Positions 17,953 through 27,048 are shown, numbered from the stretch's first letter. The stretch is 64,000 nucleotides of DNA from an uncultured Eggerthellaceae bacterium (GCA_910588945.1 CAJUSF010000013.1:62001-126000); one strand, 5' to 3'. Numbers and translations are program-made. The notes: generated from the sequence alone by a model not told the origin.

Positions 17953-18990
17953 ATGATGTTTCAAACAGCAGACCCATCTTATCTTCCGGAATTCGGAATC
18001 GGACACGCGCAAGACCTCGCAAAAGCAACAGGCTGCACGGTATTCATCGCACCTGAAGGCGCATCATGCGGTGTCGATGTAAGAGGAGGCGGCCCAGCCA
18101 CGCGTGAGACCGACCTTCTAAAACCCGAGAATATGATCCAAGATGTCCATGCTGTAGTCTTATCAGGCGGATCAGCATTCGGGTTGGAGTCGGCCTGCGG
18201 TGTTGCAGAGGAACTCGTTGGGCGCAACATCGGCTTCAAGCTTGCAAACGCATGCGTGCCAATTGTTCCGGCAGCTTGCCTGTTTGACCTTCTTATCGCT
18301 CAGAACGCTTGGCCTGATAAGGATATGGGGCGCGAGGCTTGCAGGAATGCGTTCGAATCGCAGGGGCGCGTTGACATCGCGCAAGGAAACGTCGGCGCAG
18401 GAACTGGTGCAACCGTAGGCAAGATGGGACTGCCTGTTCAGGTTATGAAATCCGGTTTTGGATGGGCAGGTCTTGAACTCGGAGGCGTTGTAGTGATCGC
18501 ATGCACAGCGGTAAACGCCTGCGGCAATATCATGGATGAGCGCGGCAACTGGATCGCGGGAACCCTTGGGCAGAACGGGCGCGTGATGGACCCCCTTATG
18601 GCGTTCGCCGCAGCCAAAGCGAAAATGGACGCTGCCGCTGGCGAGAACGCAGACAAGCACGATGGCAAGGTCGCTACCGAAAGCGCCGATGAGAGCGGAG
18701 GTGTTGTTAGGAACACGACGCTTGGCGTAGTGCTCACAAATGCTGATCTGTCCAAAGCGCAAGCCACAAAGGTCGCACAGATCGCCCAAGACGGATACGC
18801 ACGCGCCATCAAGCCCGTTCACACGCTTGGAGACGGCGACACTATATTCACGCTAGCATCACGAAAAGTCAGCGCCGATGTGAACCTTGTCGGGATAATG
18901 GCCGCCGAGGCCATGGAGCGCGCCGTCAGAAATGCTGTTTTGAACACCGAGGGTGCATACTCGATGAAAGCCGCAAAAGACCTTATCTAG
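17953..18990 (+). CDS. P1-family (DmpA/NylC-type) self-cleaving aminopeptidase
   Basis: A peptidase of the DmpA/NylC (MEROPS P1) family, N-terminal nucleophile hydrolases that act on N-terminal residues of peptides or amides after autocleavage. The 345-residue sequence has the family glycine-rich elements: VVLSGGSAFGLESACGVAE near 68-86, GNVGAGTGATVGK near 145-157, and RNTTLGVVLTNAD. The expected autocleavage is before Thr255 (Asn254-Thr255), freeing the threonine nucleophile. A charged stretch (about 228-249) precedes the cleavage site. Two adjacent ATGs (17953, 17956) are possible starts behind AAAGG. The gene ends by overlapping the ksgA stop codon tail to tail. Substrate unknown. Confidence 0.85.
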   Translation: MMFQTADPSYLPEFGIGHAQDLAKATGCTVFIAPEGASCGVDVRGGGPATRETDLLKPENMIQDVHAVVLSGGSAFGLESACGVAEELVGRNIGFKLANACVPIVPAACLFDLLIAQNAWPDKDMGREACRNAFESQGRVDIAQGNVGAGTGATVGKMGLPVQVMKSGFGWAGLELGGVVVIACTAVNACGNIMDERGNWIAGTLGQNGRVMDPLMAFAAAKAKMDAAAGENADKHDGKVATESADESGGVVRNTTLGVVLTNADLSKAQATKVAQIAQDGYARAIKPVHTLGDGDTIFTLASRKVSADVNLVGIMAAEAMERAVRNAVLNTEGAYSMKAAKDLI

Positions 18991-19874
18991 TCGCGCTCAA
19001 GAAACGCGGTAGCAAGAGCGAGATAGTCTTGTTTAGCAAGCCGCTCGCCCCGGATCTGCGGGTCGATCCCCGCCGCACCGAAGAGCTCGTCGAGCACGGC
19101 AAGAATGCGCCCACGCACCACATCTCCGCCTGAGAGATAGGTGCGCATCGAGTTTGATATCGTCTTGCGCCTAGATGCGAACGCCGCCTCCGCCATGATG
19201 CTTGCGATGTTCACAACCTCTTTATCGTGCTCGTCATCAATCGAAGCTATTCGGTTCAAGCGTATGACAGCGCTATCCACATGAGGGCGAGGCATAAAGC
19301 TATCAGGCTTCACGATGAAATGACCTACAGGCTCGGCGATCATCGATAGCTTTACCGTATATGCTCCGTAGTTCTTCGTACCAAGTTTGGCCATCATGCG
19401 CTCGGCCACCTCGCGCTGCACCATCACGGTGGCGCTGTCGATAAATGGAAACCTCCAGAAGTAATCCAAAACGAGCGTGGCAGCCACCGAATACGGAAGG
19501 TTCGCCACGAACAGATTCGGCCGAAGATCCCCCATATCGTCCACCTTGAGGTCGAGCGCATCCTTCTTCACAAGGTGGAACCTATCCTCCCATTTCTGAA
19601 GCGTATGCGCCAAAACGAACGGAAGATCAGCATCGCGCTCCACAGCCACAACGGCACGGACGTGCTTCAACAAAGCATTGGTGAGCGTACCGATTCCCGG
19701 CCCCACCTCAAGCACCACATCATCGAATGAGACACCGGAAAGCTCAAGGATCTTACGTATCACATCATCGTTGACAAGGAAGTTCTGTCCGAACGACTTC
19801 TTGGGCGCAAGATCGAAACGATCGAGTATCGCTCGTGTGGCACTAGGACTCGCCAGATCGGATACCTTAGCCAT
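18987..19874 (-). CDS. rsmA: 16S rRNA dimethyladenosine transferase KsgA
   Basis: KsgA uses SAM to dimethylate two adjacent adenines near the 3' end of 16S rRNA during small-subunit assembly. The 295-residue product has KKSFGQNFLVNDDVIRKI, the SAM motif EVGPGIGTLT and the catalytic NLPY (VANLPYSVAATL). Length is normal. The ATG at 19874 is preferred. It overlaps the upstream flavodoxin gene by eight bases (ATGGCTAA), and GAGGAG lies about ten bases upstream. An ATG at 19898 would add eight unusual residues. It is the last gene of the metG-tatD-flavodoxin-ksgA set, the typical order metG-tatD-ksgA with one insertion. Confidence 0.95.
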   Translation of the reverse strand: MAKVSDLASPSATRAILDRFDLAPKKSFGQNFLVNDDVIRKILELSGVSFDDVVLEVGPGIGTLTNALLKHVRAVVAVERDADLPFVLAHTLQKWEDRFHLVKKDALDLKVDDMGDLRPNLFVANLPYSVAATLVLDYFWRFPFIDSATVMVQREVAERMMAKLGTKNYGAYTVKLSMIAEPVGHFIVKPDSFMPRPHVDSAVIRLNRIASIDDEHDKEVVNIASIMAEAAFASRRKTISNSMRTYLSGGDVVRGRILAVLDELFGAAGIDPQIRGERLAKQDYLALATAFLERD

Positions 19875-20589
19875 CGAAGCGGATCTCCTCGGCATCAAGC
19901 ATTATCTCGCCTGTGCGATCGATGCAACCCACCCAATCGAACACAACATCAAGCGAAAAACCAGCGACGGCGAACGCCGATCGAACGCTGCCGATCAAAG
20001 GCTCGAATCCATGCGGGTCATTGCCTTCACCGACTATATGAAGTGCCATCGGGCGCTTTTGCGCCTTGCGAAGATTCGACCAGTAATACGGCTGCAGGCG
20101 ATCCATCAATGCTTTTGCCTGCGAGGGCGCACCGGCGAAATAGACAGGGCAGACAACTATCAACTCATCGGCCGCATCTATATGCTCACGAACGACGCGC
20201 ATGTCATCATGCATAAAGCATCTATGCGATGAAGCATCACTATTTACAACTACATCGTTTTGCGCAAGCCTGTACTCATCTTGCGCAGTCGCCTCAAAAG
20301 CCTCCGCCTTATCGGATGCGCCCGTGTCAGCCGCGTCAGCCCCGCCGTCTTCAACCACCTCGTCAGTCGGCCCATCACCTGATCGGGAGACATCATCGGC
20401 CAAACTGTCATCTTTCGCGTTGCGACACAGATCACAGCCGATGCAACCAGATATTTCCATCCCGGCAACAGATACCACCGATATCCCATCTTGCGGGCAT
20501 TCATCTATGCATGCATCGAATATCTGCGATGCAAGAGATGCGCTTCTTCCGCTCTCGCGCGGAGATCCCACAATAATCGTTCTATGCAT
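19867..20589 (-). CDS. Flavodoxin-fold NAD(P)H-dependent reductase of the iron-sulfur flavoprotein type, with an acidic insert
   Basis: A 240-residue FMN-binding flavodoxin-like protein: IIVGSPRESGRSASLA at the N-terminus is the phosphate loop. A cysteine motif CIGCDLC at 49-55 follows, and a fourth cysteine at 124 (CFMHDDMR) may complete an iron-sulfur or redox site. VCPVYFAGAPSQAKALMDR is the usual flavin region. In relatives the CxxCxxC stretch runs almost directly into the CxxxDDM motif. Here about 65 mostly acidic residues (58-122) separate them. The ATG at 20589 has AAAAGGAG upstream. It overlaps tatD by eight bases. Substrate and cofactors are inferred from family. Confidence 0.78.
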   Translation of the reverse strand: MHRTIIVGSPRESGRSASLASQIFDACIDECPQDGISVVSVAGMEISGCIGCDLCRNAKDDSLADDVSRSGDGPTDEVVEDGGADAADTGASDKAEAFEATAQDEYRLAQNDVVVNSDASSHRCFMHDDMRVVREHIDAADELIVVCPVYFAGAPSQAKALMDRLQPYYWSNLRKAQKRPMALHIVGEGNDPHGFEPLIGSVRSAFAVAGFSLDVVFDWVGCIDRTGEIMLDAEEIRFDG

Positions 20590-21619
20590 CAACGCTCCTT
20601 TTCGACTGAAACGCCAGCGGCTCTCGATCCAATATCCGCAGCGCATTTTCGTAGGTCTGCGTGAAGAAACGGCGCATATCGACCTCTTCGTCAGACGAAT
20701 AGACAAGGTATCTGTTGGAAAGCGCCCGATCGGAAACATCCATCGGGTCATCCGAGTTCAACAAAGCAAACAGTGCCATCGCGCTCCAAACCGTATGCGC
20801 TGGCTCGCAATTCTGCCCGCGGAAAGGAACAGGTGCCATATATGGGGAATCCGTTTCCGTCAAAAGCCTATCGAGGGGCACCTTGCGCGCAGCCGCACGT
20901 ATATCATCCGAACTCTTGAACGTCAGCGCACCGCCAAATGCGATATAGCAACCCGCGTCCACCCAACGCGCTACCTCAGCAGCATCAGAGGTATAGCAGT
21001 GAAGCACGCATCCTGCGCTGGGATATCCCACCTTCTCCAGTATCTCCCAAGCGTCATCGAACGCCTCTCGTATGTGAAGCACCGCAGGCAAACCCAGATC
21101 GCAAGCCAGACGAAGCTGCTCGGCGAAAACAACTTTTTGCACATCGCGCGGCGAAAAGTCGTAGTGATAATCAAGTCCGATCTCGCCTATAGCCGATGTC
21201 CGCTCATCGCAGGCCGCATCCGATATCGCCTGCATGATAGCATCATCGAAGCGCGAGGCCTCATGCGGGTGAACCCCAACCGACACCCTGATCTTCGGAA
21301 CGCGATTCCATCCTTGCCCGCAGATACGTGTGGACATATGACGGATGAGCACGTTCGCGCGCAAGATCCAATCATCTAGCAGCTCATAGGTGTCAAGGCC
21401 GCGCTCAGATAACGGATCGACCATCGCCTCGATAAACTCGACATCGTGAACACCCGCACGCGCTATCGCAAGCGCCGGATCGGCTAGCATATCCAGATGC
21501 GCGTGCGTATCCGCTATCGGCACCAAGGTCGAAGGCGAATCTTGGATCTGCCACTGATCGCCACCTTTGCGAGGTTTGCGGCGAAAGTACTCATCTTCAA
21601 AGATCGGCTCATCGAACAT
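20582..21619 (-). CDS. tatD: TatD-family metal-dependent DNase
   Basis: A TIM-barrel metallohydrolase of the TatD family, with DNase activity in well-studied members. The 345-residue sequence carries metal ligands in ADTHAHLD, GVHPHE, IGEIGLDYHYD, VLHIREA, VLHCYTSD and TETDSPYMAPVPFRG. About 35 N-terminal residues before ADTHAHLD, and an insert between ADTHAHLD and GVHPHE, make it longer than the usual 260 residues. It lies 38 bases downstream of metG and overlaps the flavodoxin gene, so it is in the same operon. The start has no strong ribosome binding site. Confidence 0.9.
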   Translation of the reverse strand: MFDEPIFEDEYFRRKPRKGGDQWQIQDSPSTLVPIADTHAHLDMLADPALAIARAGVHDVEFIEAMVDPLSERGLDTYELLDDWILRANVLIRHMSTRICGQGWNRVPKIRVSVGVHPHEASRFDDAIMQAISDAACDERTSAIGEIGLDYHYDFSPRDVQKVVFAEQLRLACDLGLPAVLHIREAFDDAWEILEKVGYPSAGCVLHCYTSDAAEVARWVDAGCYIAFGGALTFKSSDDIRAAARKVPLDRLLTETDSPYMAPVPFRGQNCEPAHTVWSAMALFALLNSDDPMDVSDRALSNRYLVYSSDEEVDMRRFFTQTYENALRILDREPLAFQSKRSVDA

Positions 21620-21657
21620 AGTCGGTCTTACCCTGTCGCACGCCCAGTATCAGGGCT

Positions 21658-23238
21658 CTACTCGAAATCCGGAAGGTTGTCGACATCGAGTCTCGGGAAG
21701 AGCGGGTCTCCCACCTCAATGGCGTTACCCTCAGGCAGAAGTCCCCAAACGCTCAGCGCTTCGATATCGGCTATATCTGTGATATCGCCAAGAGAGAGCC
21801 TTGAGAAAACCTCGGCTGAAGTATTCGGCATGAAAGGCGCCATATAAAGCGCGACGATGCGAATAGTCTCAAGCAAGTTATACATGACGCATGACAACTC
21901 ATCGGCCTTCGATTCGTCTTTTGCGAGCTTGAACGGCTCCGTCTCCTCGATATAGCGGTTCGCACGCTGCGCAAGCTCTTGGACAAGATCTGCCGCAGAG
22001 GTGAAGTCAACCTCGGCAAGAGCGACATCGTATTTCGCATAAAGCGCCTCTGCTAGCTCGCGCAAAGGATTGTCAGCAGCGCCTTCGCATTTGGCAGGAA
22101 CTTTGCCGTCGAAGTATTTCTTCGTCATGTTCATAACGCGGCTGACAAGATTTCCCCACGTATTGGCAAGCTCGTTGTTGTAGACCTGCACCATGCGCTC
22201 CATCGAGATGGACCCGTCATGGCCGAACTGAACATCGCTCATGAAGTAATAGCGATACGCATCCACACCGAAAACGCCGACGAGATCAGATGGCTTGAGC
22301 GCGTTTCCCTTGCTCTTAGACATCTTCTCTCCCTTGGTGAGAAGAAAGCCGTGACCGAACACGCAATGCGTTATCGGCAGACCCGCCGCCATGAGCATTG
22401 CAGGCCAAATAACACAGTGGAAGCGGATGATGTCCTTGCCGACGAAGTGGTAATTCATTGGCCAGAAAGACTCGAACTGCCCTGGACGCTCGGGATCGGC
22501 ATATCCGATACCTGTGAGATACGCGATCAGCGCATCAGCCCAGACATATGCCACATGACCCTCATCGAAAGGCAGCGGCACTCCCCAATCGAATGTCGAG
22601 CGCGAGATGGAAAGGTCCCGAAGTCCACGAGAGACGAACGAGACGATCTCGTTTTTGCGTGTCTCCGGACGAATGAATCCGGGGTTTTCCTCATAGAACG
22701 CGAGCAGCTTTTCTTGGAACTCGGACAGCTTGAAGAACCAGTTCTCTTCACCTGAGGACATCAACTGCACAGGACGCTTGCAATCGGGACAGATAAAAGC
22801 GCCTTCCTCGTCCTTCTCAAGATCGCTCTCGGCGTAGTAGGTCTCCTCATGAACGCAATACCAGCCCTCATATGTTCCCTTGTATAGATAGCCCGCGTCA
22901 TAGATCGACTGCCAGAACTCCTGCACGCTACGCGCCTGTCGCGGCTCTGTCGTACGAACGAAATCCGTATAGGTGATATCGAGCATATCCCATGCGTCGC
23001 GAAATGCAGGCTCCATCGAATCGCACCAGGCCTGCGGCTCCATGCCGCGCTCGGCGGCTGTGTCGGCCACCTTCTGGCCGTGCTCGTCCATGCCTGTGAC
23101 GAAAGCCACGTCGAAACCATTCATCCTCTGGTAGCGCGCGACTACATCCGCCGCGATGGTCGTATAGGCCGTTCCGAGATGCGGTGCCGCATTCACATAG
23201 TAGATAGGCGTTGTCAGAGAATAGGTCCCCTTCGACAT
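21658..23238 (-). CDS. metG: Methionyl-tRNA synthetase
   Basis: MetRS charges tRNA-Met with methionine. The 526-residue class I enzyme has the HIGH-type motif as PHLGTAYT near the N-terminus, a CPDC metal knuckle near 150, and KMSKSKGN near 300. It lacks the C-terminal EMAP/Trbp dimerisation domain found in longer forms. AAGGAG is nine bases upstream of the ATG. It is the first gene of the leftward set metG-tatD-flavodoxin-ksgA, and is divergent from the acyl-CoA ligase gene. I saw no T-box in its 266-base upstream region. Confidence 0.96.
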   Translation of the reverse strand: MSKGTYSLTTPIYYVNAAPHLGTAYTTIAADVVARYQRMNGFDVAFVTGMDEHGQKVADTAAERGMEPQAWCDSMEPAFRDAWDMLDITYTDFVRTTEPRQARSVQEFWQSIYDAGYLYKGTYEGWYCVHEETYYAESDLEKDEEGAFICPDCKRPVQLMSSGEENWFFKLSEFQEKLLAFYEENPGFIRPETRKNEIVSFVSRGLRDLSISRSTFDWGVPLPFDEGHVAYVWADALIAYLTGIGYADPERPGQFESFWPMNYHFVGKDIIRFHCVIWPAMLMAAGLPITHCVFGHGFLLTKGEKMSKSKGNALKPSDLVGVFGVDAYRYYFMSDVQFGHDGSISMERMVQVYNNELANTWGNLVSRVMNMTKKYFDGKVPAKCEGAADNPLRELAEALYAKYDVALAEVDFTSAADLVQELAQRANRYIEETEPFKLAKDESKADELSCVMYNLLETIRIVALYMAPFMPNTSAEVFSRLSLGDITDIADIEALSVWGLLPEGNAIEVGDPLFPRLDVDNLPDFE

Positions 23239-23504
23239 TTATGGCTCCTTGATCGTGTCTCTTTGTCGCTTTGTTTTGCTTGTTGCTATATTAGCACGTC
23301 GGCCCCGCTTTTGATGCGTCCATCGGTTTTGCCGATAGCAGTTTGCCGAATCATTCAATAGCCAAATCCATTGCGAAAGATGCGACTTTTGGGTTTCATA
23401 TATAGGTCGCCGATTTTAAGGCTCGCGATCCGCCGGATGTCGACACCGCGATCGCAAGCGCCGCATTCGCGACACGATACGAAAGATACCTATTGGAGGA
23501 AACG

Positions 23505-24845
23505 ATGGCAAAAAAAGACATCCCCTACGATCAGAAATACTACGATCCCGAGATCGAGTGCATGCCGCGAGAGGAACTCGAAGCAATGCAGCTCGATCGT
23601 CTTCGCGATATGGTGCGCTATGCCTATGACAACACTGTCTACTACAAGCGATCATTCGATGAAGCCGGCGTCAGCCCGGATGATATAAAGACCTTGAAGG
23701 ATATCGAGAAATTCCCCTTCATCGACAAGAAAACCGAGCGTGATACCCAACATGTCGGAAGCTTTTTCGGAGAGATGTGCTCGGTTGATGAGGAGGATGT
23801 AATCTTTATGGCCACATCCTCTGGCTCCACCGGAGTTCCGACCGTTAGCCCCTTCACGCAGGAAGACTTCGACCTGTGGCAGGATACCGAAGCGCGTCTG
23901 TTCTGGCAGGCCGGAATGCGCCCGAACGATCGCTATGTGCACGGACTCAACTTCGCCCTCTACGTTGGCGGCCCGGATGTCATCGGCGCACAGCGTCTAG
24001 GTGCGCTTGCCATATGGGTGGGAGCGGTGCCTTCTGATCGTCTGCTGTTCGTTCTCAAACAATATCAACCTACCATCATATGGACATCACCCTCATACGC
24101 TTGGCAGCTCGGCGAGAAGGCCAAGGAAAAGGGATACGACCCGAGGACTGATTTCAATATCCACACCATCATCGTTGCCGGTGAACCCGGCGGTTCGATC
24201 AAATCAACGCGCGATGCGATCGAGAATCTTTGGGATGCCAAGGTAGTCGACTTCTTCGGCCTGTCAGACATCTACGGAGCATGCGCTGCAGCATGTGAGG
24301 CCAAAGACGGCCTTCATATCGTCGAAGATCAGATTCTAGTTGAAACGGTCGACCCGAACACGGGTGAGGTGCTTGAGCCGGGTGAACTTGGTGAGCTCGT
24401 GTACACGACGCTATGCAAGAAGGCGCGTCCCATGATTCGTTTTCGCACCGGAGACATCGGCTATGTCTCTACCGAGAAATGCGAGTGCGGCAGAACCCTT
24501 GCGCGCATCCATATCACAGGCCGCAAGGACGAGATGTTCATCGTTGGCGCCGTTAACGTATTTCCAACGGATATCGAATATGTTGTGCGAGCCGAGAGCG
24601 GCCTTACAGGCGAATACTCGATCCGCGTATATGATGAGAACTACACCACACGCTACGAGGTTTCGATCGAGCGTGCGGCGGGATCAGAGGAGCCGTTCGA
24701 CGAGGTGGAGCGCAGGCTCGAGGCGGCGCTTAAAGCTCACACCGGTGTGCGCCCAGCCCGCGTCATCGTCTATGATGCAGGAAAACTCGGCACCTCGAGC
24801 GAGCACAAGGCATCGCGCTTCATCGATGAGAGGAAAAACGACTAA
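23505..24845 (+). CDS. Phenylacetate-CoA ligase-like AMP-forming enzyme
   Basis: A 446-residue adenylate-forming enzyme of the PaaK (phenylacetyl-CoA ligase) family. Visible are the phosphate loop SSGSTGVPT near 107, FFGLSDIYGACAAACEAKDG, the RFRTGDIGY motif near 312 and the GRKDEMFIVGAVNVFPTDIE hinge that swings in the CoA step. A CECG pair lies before it. Family members activate aromatic or related acids with ATP and CoA, and the true acid is unknown here. The ATG at 23505 has GGAGG seven bases upstream; the in-frame TTG at 23493 is rejected. A gene for a LysR-type effector domain follows after 37 bases and is probably co-transcribed. Confidence 0.85.
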   Translation: MAKKDIPYDQKYYDPEIECMPREELEAMQLDRLRDMVRYAYDNTVYYKRSFDEAGVSPDDIKTLKDIEKFPFIDKKTERDTQHVGSFFGEMCSVDEEDVIFMATSSGSTGVPTVSPFTQEDFDLWQDTEARLFWQAGMRPNDRYVHGLNFALYVGGPDVIGAQRLGALAIWVGAVPSDRLLFVLKQYQPTIIWTSPSYAWQLGEKAKEKGYDPRTDFNIHTIIVAGEPGGSIKSTRDAIENLWDAKVVDFFGLSDIYGACAAACEAKDGLHIVEDQILVETVDPNTGEVLEPGELGELVYTTLCKKARPMIRFRTGDIGYVSTEKCECGRTLARIHITGRKDEMFIVGAVNVFPTDIEYVVRAESGLTGEYSIRVYDENYTTRYEVSIERAAGSEEPFDEVERRLEAALKAHTGVRPARVIVYDAGKLGTSSEHKASRFIDERKND

Positions 24846-24882
24846 TTGCCGGAACCGTTTTCAATACTGAAAGGTTAGAACC

Positions 24883-25536
24883 ATGTCAGAACGTTTCTCT
24901 ATATCAGGACAGCATTATCTATTCGACGTGCAAACATTCGCGCAGGTGGTCCTTGCCACCGGAGGCGACGAGTTTCACTATGCGCTATACGACAGGACCA
25001 CCGCTCAGGTGATCGAGGATGTCTCTTCGTGCCTCAGCGATGTGGGAGTGATCGTGCGAACAGCAGATACAAAAGACGTGCTCGATCAAGCCCTCGACGA
25101 AGCCGGGCTCGAATTCCATGAGCTCATCAAGAGCGCACCATGCGTGGCGCTGCCATCAAGTCATCCTATGGTTAACGCCGACTCTCTCACGCTCGAGATG
25201 ATGGCTGACTGGCCCTATGTCTATTTCGATCAGGGCGAAGGCGCTCCTGTGGAGTTCTTCGAGGAAGCGCTGGCAAGCATACCGCGCGCAAAAACCATCG
25301 CATGCACCGATCGCGCATCCCTGTCCGAGCTCATCGTTGCGCTTAACGGATACACCATCACATCAGGCATCCTTGTCGGAATATCGGACGGCGCTTTCTT
25401 GAAGACCGTACCACTCGTTACCGACATCGACCTGCATATCGGATATATCTGTCGCCGCGGTTGGCAACCGTGCGATCTTGAGAAGCGCTTCATTGACAAG
25501 CTCTCCGTGAACCTAGAGCGCTACGCACGCATGTGA
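24883..25536 (+). CDS. Standalone LysR-type substrate-binding domain lacking the DNA-binding HTH
   Basis: The 217-residue protein resembles the effector-binding (type 2 periplasmic-binding fold) half of LysR-family regulators: GQHYLFDVQTFAQVV at the start, SDVGVIVRT near 51, then HPMVNADSLTLEMMADWPYV and the closing strand LHIGYICRRG. The usual N-terminal winged helix of about 60-90 residues is absent. The gap to the preceding gene is only 37 bases, and the ATG has its own AAAGG site, so the HTH has not simply been missed. It may sense the ligand made or used by the neighbouring acyl-CoA ligase, or regulate another LysR protein by forming mixed oligomers. A decayed regulator is also possible. 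An intrinsic terminator follows. Confidence 0.7.
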   Translation: MSERFSISGQHYLFDVQTFAQVVLATGGDEFHYALYDRTTAQVIEDVSSCLSDVGVIVRTADTKDVLDQALDEAGLEFHELIKSAPCVALPSSHPMVNADSLTLEMMADWPYVYFDQGEGAPVEFFEEALASIPRAKTIACTDRASLSELIVALNGYTITSGILVGISDGAFLKTVPLVTDIDLHIGYICRRGWQPCDLEKRFIDKLSVNLERYARM

Positions 25537-25657
25537 TCTGCATATCCTTCTGCGACACCGAAGCACAACGCTAGAGCACAGTGGCAAGGCACTAGGATTT
25601 CCGCAGCTCACAATGCGATTTTCGCCTAGTCCGAGACCACTTTTGCCCTAGCGATCG

Positions 25658-25692
25658 AAAAAGCCTATAGCGATATTCGCCATAGGCTTTTT
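25658..25692 (+). terminator. Intrinsic terminator after the LysR-domain gene
   Basis: AAAAAGCCTAT (25658-25668) and ATAGGCTTTTT (25682-25692) form a perfect 11-base stem with a 13-base loop ending in five T. The stem is flanked by A and T runs, so it may work in both directions. It isolates the ligase/LysR pair from cysK. Confidence 0.85.
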
Positions 25693-25787
25693 GTATGACC
25701 ACGAGCATCAAAATGGCGCTATCTTTTTCCCATGAGATCGCTCATCTGTGCATCATCGTGCATAGACACTACTACAAGGGAGGCATC

Positions 25788-26717
25788 ATGACGATCCATT
25801 CAAACATCACCGAACTTATCGGCTCTACTCCTTTGGTGGAGCTTACTAACTACGAATCGAGCAACGAGCTTTGCGCAAGGCTCATCGGCAAAGTAGAGTA
25901 CTTCAATCCGGCAGGCTCAGTGAAGGACCGCGTTGCTTTATCGATGCTTGATAACGCCATCGAGCGCGGCCTTATCGATGACGAGACCGTTATCATCGAG
26001 CCGACATCCGGAAACACCGGGATCGGTCTGTCTGCCATCTCAGCCGCACGCGGCAATCGCGTGATCATCGTCATGCCAGACACGATGTCGGCAGAGCGAC
26101 GCAACCTCATGAGGGCATACGGCGCCGAGCTTGTTTTGACTGACGGCACGCTCGGGATGAAAGGTGCTATCGCCAAAGCTAACGAACTTGCCGAAGAGAT
26201 CGAGAACTCCTTCATCCCCTCTCAGTTCGACAACCCGGCAAATCCCGCCATCCACATGGCCACGACAGGCCCCGAGATTTGGGAAGGCACCGACGGTAAG
26301 ATCGACATCCTTGTATCTGGTGTTGGAACTGGAGGGACCATCACCGGTGCAGGGCAATATCTGCGCTCGAAGAACCCTGACATCAAGATCGTGGCTGTAG
26401 AGCCCAAAGGCTCGCCTGTGCTGTCGCAAGGTTGCGCGGGCTCTCACAAGATCCAAGGCATAGGTGCCGGGTTCGTTCCCGAAACGCTCGATACCGCGGT
26501 ATACGACGAGATCATCACCGTTGCTGATGAGGATGCGTTTGCGACAGGTCGCGAACTTGCCGCAGGCGATGGCCTACTTGTCGGCATATCATCAGGTGCC
26601 GCCGTATTCGCTGCTGCCGAGCTAGCACAGCGCGAGGAGAATGCTGGCAAGATGATCGTTGTCATCCTGCCTGATACCGGAGAGCGCTATCTATCGACGG
26701 CGATGTTCGACTTCTGA
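25788..26717 (+). CDS. cysK: Cysteine synthase (O-acetylserine sulfhydrylase)
   Basis: A PLP enzyme that makes cysteine from O-acetylserine and sulfide. The 309-residue product has TELIGSTPLVEL, the PLP lysine in NPAGSVKDRVA, EPTSGNTGIGL, the PLP phosphate-binding GVGTGGTITGAG and GISSGAAVFAA near the end. The ATG at 25788 has GGGAGG just upstream; an earlier ATG at 25695 overlaps the upstream terminator and is unlikely. The gene is transcribed alone. Its product feeds the IscS desulfurase encoded about 2 kb downstream, though the genes are not in one operon. Confidence 0.95.
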   Translation: MTIHSNITELIGSTPLVELTNYESSNELCARLIGKVEYFNPAGSVKDRVALSMLDNAIERGLIDDETVIIEPTSGNTGIGLSAISAARGNRVIIVMPDTMSAERRNLMRAYGAELVLTDGTLGMKGAIAKANELAEEIENSFIPSQFDNPANPAIHMATTGPEIWEGTDGKIDILVSGVGTGGTITGAGQYLRSKNPDIKIVAVEPKGSPVLSQGCAGSHKIQGIGAGFVPETLDTAVYDEIITVADEDAFATGRELAAGDGLLVGISSGAAVFAAAELAQREENAGKMIVVILPDTGERYLSTAMFDF

Positions 26718-26754
26718 TCCGACCGCAATAGAAAGCTATGTTCGATGAAAGCTA

Positions 26755-26794
26755 CTTAGCCATCGATTCGATAATTAGCGAGTTGATGGCTAAG
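26755..26794. repeat. Inverted repeat 1 after cysK
   Basis: CTTAGCCATC and GATGGCTAAG form a perfect 10-base stem around a 20-base loop, 38 bases after the cysK stop codon. No T-run follows, so it may be a 3' message stabiliser. Confidence 0.7.
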
Positions 26795-26860
26795 GACCAA
26801 GCTTGATGTTATCGATTTCGAATGGCTGATACAGAATCGCTGACACAGAGTCCCGCCCCC

Positions 26861-26908
26861 TAAGGAAAGCCGAAAGGCTTTCCTTAACAAAGAGCGCACA
26901 AAGTGCGC
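26861..26908. repeat. Inverted repeats 2 and 2b
   Basis: TAAGGAAAGCC and GGCTTTCCTTA form a perfect 11-base stem with a stable GAAA loop (26861-26886). Eight bases later a short GCGCAC-AAA-GTGCGC hairpin follows (26894-26908). Neither has a T-run. Confidence 0.8.
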
Positions 26909-26936
26909 GACACCACTGCGTTCTTGCGCCTACCAT

Positions 26937-26964
26937 CTTGCGCTCGCGTTCTTGCGAGTGCAAG
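26937..26964. repeat. Inverted repeat 3
   Basis: CTTGCGCTCGC and GCGAGTGCAAG pair over 11 positions with one G-U pair and a six-base loop GTTCTT. Confidence 0.75.
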
Positions 26965-26971
26965 GACGCTC

Positions 26972-27031
26972 GAAACCTTGCGCGTAGGGCATGTGTGCCC
27001 TGCCGCAAGGTTTCGATGAGGATGTTTTTTT
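26972..27031 (+). terminator. Nested hairpin followed by seven T residues
   Basis: Outer arms GAAACCTTGCG (26972-26982) and CGCAAGGTTTC (27004-27014) are perfect over 11 bases. They enclose an inner AGGGCA-TGTG-TGCCCT hairpin. A T7 run is at 27025-27031, ten bases after the stem. This is the best terminator candidate of the array, and could end the cysK transcript or a small RNA starting within the array. Confidence 0.55.
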
Positions 27032-27048
27032 GTTATTGGTGGAAAGCG

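Noticed and set aside
23080..23238. Loss of the HIGH motif in MetRS (PHLG instead)
   Set aside because: HLG(S/T) variants are normal in methionyl-tRNA synthetases, and the KMSKS motif is intact. This is not evidence of inactivity.
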